Notes under the pieces: model-generated | Database searches by the model: none | The model's input: the letters and a program-made list of their open reading frames with translations, nothing else | Told to the model about the DNA's origin: nothing | Source of the DNA: Eubacteriales bacterium | GTDB lineage: Bacteria > Bacillota > Clostridia > Lachnospirales > Lachnospiraceae | Direction of reading: 5' to 3' | DNA: 64,000 bases | NCBI GenBank assembly: GCA_030524545.1 | Contig: JAUNGM010000012.1 | Location: forward strand, 1 to 64,000 | Made by a program: the position numbers and the translations under genes | Part shown: positions 58,604 through 64,000 of the stretch, one piece after another | Layout of the letters: each line of letters opens with the position of its first letter | How positions within the stretch are numbered: position 1 is the first letter of the stretch

Positions 58604-60229
58604 ATGAAACTGGTAGAATCGATCTTAACGAAAAATCCCTGCTACACTGCAGGGAGAAAAATCACGGTCAAAGGGCTGATGCTCCATTCCGTAGGCTGTC
58701 CGCAGCCGAAGGCATCCGTTTTTATCAACTCATGGAACAGCGCAAGCTATACAGCTGCCTGTGTCCACGGCTTTATTGACGGCAACGATGGTACAGTGTA
58801 TCAGACGCTCCCGTGGAACCATCGTGGTTGGCACTGCGGTTCTGGCAGCAAGGGCAGCGGCAACAATACCCATATCGGGGTGGAGATGTGCGAGCCTGCG
58901 TGTATCAAGTACACAAGCGGGGCAAACTTTACCTGCTCCGATACCGCTACAGCAAAGGCAGTGGCAAAGCGCACCTATGAAGCGGCTGTTGAATTATTTG
59001 CCATGCTGTGCAAGCAGTATGGACTTGATCCGACCGCAGATGGTGTGATTTTAAGCCACAGTGAGGGTTATAAGCGGGGCATTGCTTCTAATCACGCAGA
59101 CCCGGAGCATTTATGGAACGGGCTTGGTATGGGCTATACGATGGATAGTTTCCGCAAGGCGGTCAAGGCGGCTATGGAGGGCAGTTCCTCCGGCGCCACT
59201 TCTTCCGGGAACACACAGGCCACGGAGTTTGCCGGTCTGACGGAGGAGCAGGTCATTGCGAAAGTAGGACCGCTGTGTACCGCAGACCAGAAGAAAAGCG
59301 GCATCCTCGCTTCCATTTCCCTGGCACAGTTCATTCTGGAGAGCGGATATGGGAAATCGGAACTGGCACAGAAGGCCAATAACTGCTTTGGCATGAAGAA
59401 GTCCCTGTCCGGGAATACCTGGGGCGGTTCCACCTGGGACGGCACTTCGGTGTATACGAAGGAAACACAGGAGCAGAATGCGGATGGCTCCTACACGACC
59501 GTGACCGCAGATTTCCGCAAGTACGCCTGTGTGGAAGATTCCATTGCAGACCACAGCGCCTATCTGCTTGGTGCAAAGAACGGAAGCAAGCTGCGTTATG
59601 ACGGCATTTCCGGCATGACGGATTATAAGGCGGTGGCACAGCTTATCAAGGATGGCGGGTATGCGACCTCGTTGACTTATGTGGAGGGGCTCTGTTCCAT
59701 TATTGAGAAGTGGAAATTGACACAGTATGATGTCGTTTCCGATACGGCATCCGCAGGAACGGGAACCGTTACAAGTTTTCCTGCGGTTCCGTTTTTGGTT
59801 AAGGTTATCGTGTCCGATCTGAATTACCGTGACCAGCCGTCTATGGATGGAGCGGTAAAGGGGCAGACGGGTAAAGGAACCTTTACCATTACAAATCTGT
59901 CCGGCAGTTGGGGCTATCTCAAATCCGGCGCAGGATGGATTTACCTCGGCAATCCCGCCTACTGCACGGTTTGCAGTACGGTGACAGACAGCGGCACATC
60001 TGGCAACGGTATGACCAATGCGGATGTGCCGTTTTTGGTTAAGGTCAGCATTACTGATCTGAATATCAGAACCGGAGCAGGAACGAACTATGCCAAGACC
60101 GGGAGATATACCGGAGTTGGCGTGTTCACGATTACAGAGGTCAAGTCCGGCACAGGCTCCACCCTCGGATGGGGTAAGTTAAAGAGCGGTGCAGGCTGGA
60201 TTTCGCTTGATTACTGCACAAAGGTGTAA
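58604..60229 (+). CDS. Endolysin: amidase_2 + glucosaminidase + two SH3 domains
   Basis: A 541-residue lysin. Residues about 15-175: N-acetylmuramoyl-L-alanine amidase_2 (LMLHSVG, HIGVEMCEP, SNHADPEHLW zinc ligands). About 215-385: glucosaminidase/FlgJ-type domain with catalytic Glu in AQFILESGYGKSELAQKANN. About 400-455 and 475-541: two SH3-type repeats, each starting VPFLVKV and ending LKSGAGWI, for cell-wall binding. No signal peptide, so it depends on the holin. It has two cutting activities, as in many Clostridia phages. Confidence 0.93.
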   Translation: MKLVESILTKNPCYTAGRKITVKGLMLHSVGCPQPKASVFINSWNSASYTAACVHGFIDGNDGTVYQTLPWNHRGWHCGSGSKGSGNNTHIGVEMCEPACIKYTSGANFTCSDTATAKAVAKRTYEAAVELFAMLCKQYGLDPTADGVILSHSEGYKRGIASNHADPEHLWNGLGMGYTMDSFRKAVKAAMEGSSSGATSSGNTQATEFAGLTEEQVIAKVGPLCTADQKKSGILASISLAQFILESGYGKSELAQKANNCFGMKKSLSGNTWGGSTWDGTSVYTKETQEQNADGSYTTVTADFRKYACVEDSIADHSAYLLGAKNGSKLRYDGISGMTDYKAVAQLIKDGGYATSLTYVEGLCSIIEKWKLTQYDVVSDTASAGTGTVTSFPAVPFLVKVIVSDLNYRDQPSMDGAVKGQTGKGTFTITNLSGSWGYLKSGAGWIYLGNPAYCTVCSTVTDSGTSGNGMTNADVPFLVKVSITDLNIRTGAGTNYAKTGRYTGVGVFTITEVKSGTGSTLGWGKLKSGAGWISLDYCTKV

Positions 60230-60250
60230 CTGAATATCTGTTGTAACGGC

Positions 60251-60297
60251 AATGCCCACGGAAGTCACAAAGACCTCCGTGGGCATTATTTTTTTTG
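60251..60297 (+). terminator. Late operon terminator
   Basis: AATGCCCACGGA (60251) pairs with TCCGTGGGCATT (ending 60287), followed by ATTTTTTTT. It ends the lysis module and faces the convergent minus-strand gene. Confidence 0.9.
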
Positions 60298-60319
60298 CCT
60301 TCAATCTAATGCTCATAAA

Positions 60320-60604
60320 TTATGATGCGAAGTGTGACGGACTAAAAAGCAGTTCCCGGCAGTCGGAAAATCCGAGTATGTAAGCAAGCACTCCGTAGCG
60401 GCTGCCGATGGCATTCTGTTCACTGACATAATGGTCAATCAAATCCATGACTTCCTTTGACAAGTGCATGGCGTCCAGCCGTTCAGAGTATTCGTTGGAC
60501 TTCTTGCTGATTGCCTGGTATTCTTCGTCCGCCATCACAATTTCGTTCATGACCTCATTCAGCCGAAGGTCCATGAGCTGGTACAGCACAGAATTTTTAT
60601 CCAT
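60320..60604 (-). CDS. Small helical protein, antisense moron next to xis
   Basis: A 94-residue all-helical protein (VLYQLMDLRLNEVMNEIVMA, then HLSKEVMDLIDHYVSEQNAI and a GFSDCRELL end). ATG 60604 follows AAAGGAGGAATTTC; nine codons upstream lack support. It is the only minus-strand gene of the phage late/right region and has the same promoter type as the morons (60630-60658, minus). It might be a lysogeny or immunity gene. Some resemblance in layout to DUF6809 proteins. Confidence 0.65.
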   Translation of the reverse strand: MDKNSVLYQLMDLRLNEVMNEIVMADEEYQAISKKSNEYSERLDAMHLSKEVMDLIDHYVSEQNAIGSRYGVLAYILGFSDCRELLFSPSHFAS

Positions 60605-60629
60605 GAAATTCCTCCTTTCGTAGCTGGTC

Positions 60630-60658
60630 ATATTACCCCGGAATTAGAAGAATAGCAA
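60630..60658 (-). promoter_or_regulatory. Moron-type promoter, minus strand
   Basis: Read on the minus strand: TTGCTA (60658-60653), 17 bases, TAATAT (60635-60630), then GACCAGCTACGAAAGGAGG. Matches the plus-strand promoter at 41159. It drives the gene at 60604. Confidence 0.7.
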
Positions 60659-60736
60659 CTTAAAAATCAGCAGATATCGAAAGTTATAATTATTTGGATG
60701 CCGCACAGCTTGCTCTGTGGAATTTTTGTTTGCATA

Positions 60737-60770
60737 CCCCCTCAAAACGCCAATGAAATCTCCGTATGTT
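60737..60770 (+). promoter_or_regulatory. Shared motif CCCCCTCAAA-N10-AATCTCCGTAT (copy 2)
   Basis: CCCCCTCAAA (60737-60746), 10 bases, AATCTCCGTAT (60757-60767), then GTTGAGGAGG. Same motif and gap as 22167-22197. It directly precedes the ribosome binding site of the first excisionase-like gene, so the early operon and xis may be switched on together. Confidence 0.6.
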
Positions 60771-60784
60771 GAGGAGGTGGTCAC

Positions 60785-61012
60785 ATGGCAAATGAACATT
60801 CTGTTGCAGAAAACGGCAAAACGATAGTGCCGATTAACGAAAAATATATGCTGACCATAAAAGAGGCATCGGAGTATTTCAATATTGGAGTGAAAAAGAT
60901 GCGGCGTCTGGCAGAGGATAATCTCGGTCGATTTGCGGTTTACAGCGGAAACCGCTATCTCATAATACGCACAAAATTTGAGAAATTTATCGAGGAATCT
61001 TCTGCGGTCTAA
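60785..61012 (+). CDS. Excisionase-like protein 1
   Basis: A 75-residue Tn916-Xis type winged HTH (MLTIKEASEYFNIGVKKMRR, then FAVYSGNRYLIIRTKFEKFI) with a short polar N-terminal lead. It shares long identical strings with the protein at 61113, so they are recent paralogues. ATG 60785 follows GAGGAGGTGGTCAC. Confidence 0.85.
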   Translation: MANEHSVAENGKTIVPINEKYMLTIKEASEYFNIGVKKMRRLAEDNLGRFAVYSGNRYLIIRTKFEKFIEESSAV

Positions 61013-61036
61013 TTTCTCTTTATTTGCCGTGAGTAG

Positions 61037-61065
61037 TTGACTTTTCGGGGCTTTAGAGTGATATA
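61037..61065 (+). promoter_or_regulatory. Moron-type promoter 5, before excisionase 2
   Basis: TTGACT (61037-61042), 17 bases ending CTTTAGAGT, GATATA (61060-61065). Spacer end and -10 match the promoters at 36226, 37570 and 57630. It gives the second and third excisionases and the integrase their own transcript. Confidence 0.7.
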
Positions 61066-61114
61066 TGTCATGACCTAAAAAGGTCGAAAAACCGGGAAAA
61101 GGAGGCCATGACAT
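61065..61114 (+). promoter_or_regulatory. Leader hairpin that covers the ribosome binding site of excisionase 2
   Basis: ATGTCATGACCT (61065-61076) can pair with AGGCCATGACAT (61103-61114) with one mismatch. The right arm contains part of the GGAGG (61101-61105) and the AT of ATG 61113. The transcript would start close to the left arm, so translation of xis2-xis3-int may be held back until the stem opens. Confidence 0.5.
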
Positions 61115-61358
61115 GAAGGAAACAAACCGGGTGGCAGGCAGCGGAAAGACCGCAATTCCGATCAGTGAAAAGTATATGCTGACTATAAAAGAGGCGTCAG
61201 AATATTTCAACATTGGAATCAAAAACATGAGGAAAATGGCGGAGCAGAACACTGGAGCCTATGCCATCTTTTTAGGAAACCGTTATCTGATTGTCCGTAA
61301 AAAATTTGAAGAATACATGGATTCATTGACTATGGGAGAGGAGGAAGATACAGAATGA
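61113..61358 (+). CDS. xis: Excisionase-like protein 2
   Basis: An 81-residue Tn916-Xis type protein (MLTIKEASEYFNIGIKNMRK, then AIFLGNRYLIVRKKFEEYM), close to the 60785 protein from the KTAIPISEKYML lead onward, with an acidic C-terminal tail. ATG 61113 follows AAAAGGAGGCCATGAC. Its stop overlaps the next ATG (ATGA), so it is coupled to excisionase 3 and the integrase. Confidence 0.87.
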   Translation: MKETNRVAGSGKTAIPISEKYMLTIKEASEYFNIGIKNMRKMAEQNTGAYAIFLGNRYLIVRKKFEEYMDSLTMGEEEDTE

Positions 61359-61564
61359 AGAGACCATCAGCCGAGCAGAAGGATATTCTGAACCAGGAGG
61401 AGGCGATTGTATATTTCGGACTCAGCAGGAGAAAGTTTTACAAACTGTTAAAAGAGGGAAAGAACATCCCTTTCATGGCGATGTACGGCAGCCGCAGGCT
61501 GATCATCCGTACCGAATTTGCAAAATATTTGGAAAAGCATCCAGAACTAAGGAGGAGGGCATAA
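61355..61564 (+). CDS. Excisionase-like protein 3
   Basis: A 69-residue winged-HTH protein (ILNQEEAIVYFGLSRRKFYK, then FMAMYGSRRLIIRTEFAKYL), more distant from the other two. It lies between excisionase 2 and the integrase, which starts at the base after its stop. It could be an integrase partner or directionality factor with other DNA preference. Confidence 0.82.
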   Translation: MKRPSAEQKDILNQEEAIVYFGLSRRKFYKLLKEGKNIPFMAMYGSRRLIIRTEFAKYLEKHPELRRRA

Positions 61565-62839
61565 ATGGCAAAGAGACCAGGCAACCGACGTGATTCCAAG
61601 CACCGGGTTCTCCGCCGGGGAGAATCCATCCGGGCGGATGGGAAATACCAGTTCAAATATCACGTTAATGGAAAACCGCACTTTGTGTACAGTTGGCGGC
61701 TGGAGCCTACGGATAAACTTCCGTCCGGAAAGAAACCATGCCTTTCACTGCGGGAATTGGAAAAGCAGATCGGTTACGATCTGGACACGCAGATGGACCC
61801 CGTTGGCAAGAACATTACAGTGATGGAATTGGTGGAGCGCTACCTTAGAACCAAAACGGGAGTAAGGGATAGTACCCGCGCAGGTTGCAGAACCGTGCAG
61901 CGCACATTAGAAAAGGAACCTTTCGGCGGAAAGAAAATATCTCAAGTAAAGGTATCCGATGCAAAGCTGTTTCTGATAAAGCTACAGAGTGACGGCAAAG
62001 GATACAGCTCTATTCATTCCATCCGAGGCGTGTTGAGGCCTGCCTTCCAGATGGCGGTGGATGACGATGTTCTGCACAAGAACCCGTTTGGTTTTGAACT
62101 GGCTACGGTAATTGTCAACGACAGTGTAACAAGAGAGGCCATTACCAAAGAGCAGATGCGGAAGTTCCTGAAATTCATCCATGATGATAATGTCTATTGC
62201 AAGTATTATGAGGTTGTCTACATTCTGTTTCATACGGGAATGCGAATTTCGGAATTCTGTGGCCTGACGCTTAAGGATATTGATTTGGAGAACCGAATCA
62301 TCAATATCGACCATCAGTTGCTCAGAACATCAGAAATGAAGTATGTGATTGAAGCCACAAAGACAAATGCCGGAACGAGGAAGCTGCCTATGACGGAAGA
62401 TGTATTCCGGTGCTTTCAGGCAATCATTGAGGATCGAGAGAAACCGAGATTTGAGAAGATGGTGGATGGGCATACGGGATTCCTTTTCACAGATAAGGAC
62501 GGAATGCCCCTGGTGGCGATGCATTGGGAACACCGCTTTAATCACATGGTCAAGCGGTACAATGACATCTACCGGGTGCAGATTCCAAACATCACTCCCC
62601 ACGTCTGCCGCCACACCTACTGCAGCAACATGGCGAAGTCAGGAATGAATCCAAAGACGCTCCAATACCTGATGGGGCATTCGGACATCGGCGTGACGCT
62701 GAATACTTACACGCATCTTGGTTTGGAGGATGCTGCGGATGAATTGAAGCGGATGGAGGAGCTGGCAGATGCCAGAAAAGAATTGGAGAAGGTCAAAGGA
62801 GAGAATCCAGTTTCGCAGAAAATGTTCCGGGCAATTTAA
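61565..62839 (+). CDS. int: Tyrosine recombinase/integrase (Tn916 Int family), element 2
   Basis: A 424-residue integrase: N-terminal arm-binding domain (KHRVLRRGESIRADGKYQFK), core-binding domain, and catalytic domain with TGMRISEFCGL, HVCRHTY, MGHSDIGVT and Tyr in NTYTHLGLE. Related along its length to the integrase at 6724 (VKVSDA, SDGKGYSSI, PAFQMA, MGHSD), which fits both using the LMW-PTP site. It lies 278 bases before that gene. Confidence 0.95.
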   Translation: MAKRPGNRRDSKHRVLRRGESIRADGKYQFKYHVNGKPHFVYSWRLEPTDKLPSGKKPCLSLRELEKQIGYDLDTQMDPVGKNITVMELVERYLRTKTGVRDSTRAGCRTVQRTLEKEPFGGKKISQVKVSDAKLFLIKLQSDGKGYSSIHSIRGVLRPAFQMAVDDDVLHKNPFGFELATVIVNDSVTREAITKEQMRKFLKFIHDDNVYCKYYEVVYILFHTGMRISEFCGLTLKDIDLENRIINIDHQLLRTSEMKYVIEATKTNAGTRKLPMTEDVFRCFQAIIEDREKPRFEKMVDGHTGFLFTDKDGMPLVAMHWEHRFNHMVKRYNDIYRVQIPNITPHVCRHTYCSNMAKSGMNPKTLQYLMGHSDIGVTLNTYTHLGLEDAADELKRMEELADARKELEKVKGENPVSQKMFRAI

Positions 62840-63117
62840 TAATTTAATATAGAAAGAACACAATGGCGCTCTGCTTCGGCAGGGCGTTTTTTCTACATTC
62901 CCACTCCCAAAATCCAGCAACCTATGGTAGAATAATCGCAGTAGTAAAACACCCTTGTTCTTACTACGTTTTGACTACGTTTCATGTCCTCAACTTGCCC
63001 CGTTTTGCCGCATTTTGCTTATTCTGTGACAAATTTAACAATCTCAGAGCAAAATTTATGGTCGGCAAATCGCGGCAAACCGGGGCAGAACACGGCATTT
63101 TAGGAGGATTTTCGTTT
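62840..63117. other. Right-end region of element 2 (attR side), noncoding
   Basis: No gene is seen. Direct strings such as GCGGCAAA and variants (63060-63090: CGGCAAATCGCGGCAAACC) resemble CTGCGGCAAATCGG at 8216-8229 on the left end and may be integrase arm sites. CTACGTTTTGACTACGTTTC (62965-62984) has a tandem TACGTTT. The region also supplies the ribosome binding site (TAGGAGG) of the phosphatase gene. Confidence 0.45.
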
Positions 63118-63588
63118 ATGATAAAAGTATTATTTGTTTGCCACGGCAACATTTGTAGAAGCACCATGTGCCAGAGTGTATTCTCCCACATGGTTAATCA
63201 GCAGAAACTCACAGATCAATTTTACATTGACTCTGCAGCTACCAGCAGAGAGGAGATTGGTAACCCACCCCATTACGGTACAGTGGGAAAACTGCGGCAG
63301 GTGGGGATTCCTGTGATTCCCCACCGTGCGGTACAGATGACGAAGCAGGATTATAAGGAGTATGACTATCTCATAGGGATGGATTCCGCGAATATCCGGA
63401 ATATGACCAGGATTGCAGGCGGAGACCCGGAGGGAAAGATTCATAAGCTGCTGACGTTTGCCGGGAAGGGAAGAGATGTAGCAGATCCGTGGTATACCGG
63501 AGATTTTGATGTCACATACTCTGATGTGGTGGAAGGCTGCGAGGGATTTTTGCGGTATTTGAGAGAACGTGGAGAAATCTGGAAATAG
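63118..63588 (+). CDS. Low-molecular-weight protein tyrosine phosphatase (integration target gene)
   Basis: A 156-residue phosphatase with P-loop VCHGNICRS (C-x5-R-S, residues 8-16) and the general-acid loop VADPWYTGDF near residue 122. All catalytic residues are present. It removes phosphate from tyrosine, often regulating capsule or surface polysaccharide. The first ten codons and the ribosome binding site (TAGGAGGATTTTCGTTT) lie left of or in the attachment core and so come from element 2. The rest is chromosomal. Confidence 0.93.
   Translation: MIKVLFVCHGNICRSTMCQSVFSHMVNQQKLTDQFYIDSAATSREEIGNPPHYGTVGKLRQVGIPVIPHRAVQMTKQDYKEYDYLIGMDSANIRNMTRIAGGDPEGKIHKLLTFAGKGRDVADPWYTGDFDVTYSDVVEGCEGFLRYLRERGEIWK
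63139..63148. other. Attachment-site core (right end of element 2)
   Basis: TGCCACGGCA, identical to 8170-8179, encodes Cys-His-Gly at the start of the phosphatase P-loop. Sequence left of it differs from the left copy mostly at silent positions; sequence right of it is unrelated to the left copy. Confidence 0.65.
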
Positions 63589-63661
63589 ACGCAGAATTTG
63601 TCGAACGTTTTTTATTTACAAAAGCATATCGCTGTTCTATACTTAGAACACAGCAACTCAA

Positions 63662-63687
63662 AGGGGAGCGTCTGCTCCCTCTTTTTT
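63662..63687 (+). terminator. Terminator after the phosphatase gene
   Basis: AGGGGAGC (63662-63669) and GCTCCCT (63674-63680) around GTCT, followed by CTTTTTT. Confidence 0.8.
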
Positions 63688-63769
63688 CCGGATACCCTGT
63701 TGGGCACGGATCTAGGAAGTATCTCAGGCATTCGCCTGCAACGATTCACATCAATGAAAGGAATTTTAT

Positions 63770-64000
63770 ATGGAAAAAGACTATGAAGCTTTTACGGAAG
63801 AACTTCGGCAGGCTCTCGTTACGGTAACCGGGTATCAGGAGAGCAGGATTTACTTTAAGAAAGAGGAAGATTATCCTCAAACCTCAGGGGACAGGATCTT
63901 TGTTGAGTGCGGAGAAGGGGAGAACTCCCGGGAGGTTTGCGGGCTTTATGTTCGGGAATTGTATGAGTGTTATCTGAATGGGACAACGATTGAGGAGATA
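63770..64000 (+). CDS. DUF5688-like protein, 5' part (runs off the window)
   Basis: The first 77 codons of a gene from ATG 63770 (GAAAGGAATTTTAT upstream). The EDYPQTSGDRIFVECG and REVCGLYVRELYECYLNGTT segments match the start of DUF5688 proteins, common in Lachnospiraceae genomes and of unknown function. It lies beyond the attachment site and so belongs to the chromosome. Confidence 0.7.
   Translation, partial: MEKDYEAFTEELRQALVTVTGYQESRIYFKKEEDYPQTSGDRIFVECGEGENSREVCGLYVRELYECYLNGTTIEEI

Larger units (their letters stand above)
8170..63148. mobile_element. Element 2: prophage with a metal-transport cargo island
   Basis: The region is bounded by two identical TGCCACGGCA cores in LMW-PTP codons. 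Its integrase is at the right end and an XRE repressor-like gene at the left end, so both would flank attP in the circle. The contents are an 11-kb transport island (9193-19519), a sigma/HTH_16 unit, and a full siphovirus gene set (about 21.8-60.2 kb). At about 55 kb it is larger than its phage core of about 41 kb. An alternative is that the left 11-12 kb derive from a separate conjugative element remnant and the phage ends lie near 19.6 kb; no att copy is seen there. Confidence 0.65.

Noticed and set aside
63598..63786. 62-codon frame between the phosphatase and the last gene
   Set aside because: It spans a clear terminator (63662-63687) and has no ribosome binding site.
1..64000. CRISPR arrays, tRNA and rRNA genes
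   Set aside because: No regularly spaced repeats of CRISPR type and no cloverleaf or rRNA-like sequence were recognised; repeats found are iterons, promoters and tape-measure repeats.

Overview
The window looks like part of a Clostridia genome (Lachnospiraceae- or Ruminococcaceae-like, probably a gut species). This is inferred from gene families (Tn916-type integrases, DUF6076, DUF3847, MobA/MobL, HTH_16, Trep_Strep ECF S-component, P27/HK97-type prophage genes), from strong AGGAGG ribosome binding sites and from frequent TTG/GTG starts. No rRNA, tRNA or housekeeping core is present. Nearly all of it is mobile DNA stacked at one chromosomal site, the 5' end of a low-molecular-weight protein tyrosine phosphatase (LMW-PTP) gene whose intact copy lies at 63118-63588.

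Element 1 (window start to about 8180) is the right part of a mobilizable element: DUF6076 protein, helix-turn-helix protein, a hairpin-rich oriT candidate, DUF3847 protein, MobA/MobL relaxase, CHC2 zinc-finger primase, a VirE-type helicase broken by a 1-base frameshift, eight GTTGAC iterons, excisionase and tyrosine integrase. Just past the integrase the first ten codons of an LMW-PTP gene appear and then stop.

Element 2 (about 8170-63148) is bounded by the same 10-base core (TGCCACGGCA) within LMW-PTP codons 8-11 and has a closely related integrase at its right end. Its left 11 kb are more AT-rich: an XRE repressor, then an AraC-regulated operon of two ABC half-transporters, MATE, ECF S and T subunits, MntP, a double EcfA ATPase, an orphan AraC-like sensor and a DtxR/MntR-type regulator. 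This reads as a metal or metallophore transport island. A conjugative-transposon-type sigma factor/HTH_16 pair follows, and then a complete siphovirus prophage: early genes (DUF2800, DUF2815, PolA, P4-type primase-helicase, VRR-NUC, SNF2 helicase, ArpU-like regulator), HNH and terminase genes, two DNA methyltransferases, head, tail, a GH18 tail protein, holin and a two-headed endolysin, then three excisionase-like genes and the integrase.

Several units inside the phage look like morons. Six promoters (five on +, one on -) share a -35 TTGCTA/TTGATA/TTGACT, an exactly 17-base spacer and an AT-rich -10, four of them with a conserved TTYAGAGYG tail in the spacer. They precede (i) a 'virulence-related' protein/DUF4314/DUF6809 unit, (ii) an amidoligase/gamma-glutamylcyclotransferase/zinc-ribbon unit, (iii) and (iv) two single-gene units with their own terminators, (v) the second excisionase and (vi) an antisense gene next to the excisionases. 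Units (i) and (ii), with the methyltransferases, separate terS from terL by about 6.7 kb. The protein in (i) and the amidoligase in (ii) share a C-terminal module of about 65 residues.
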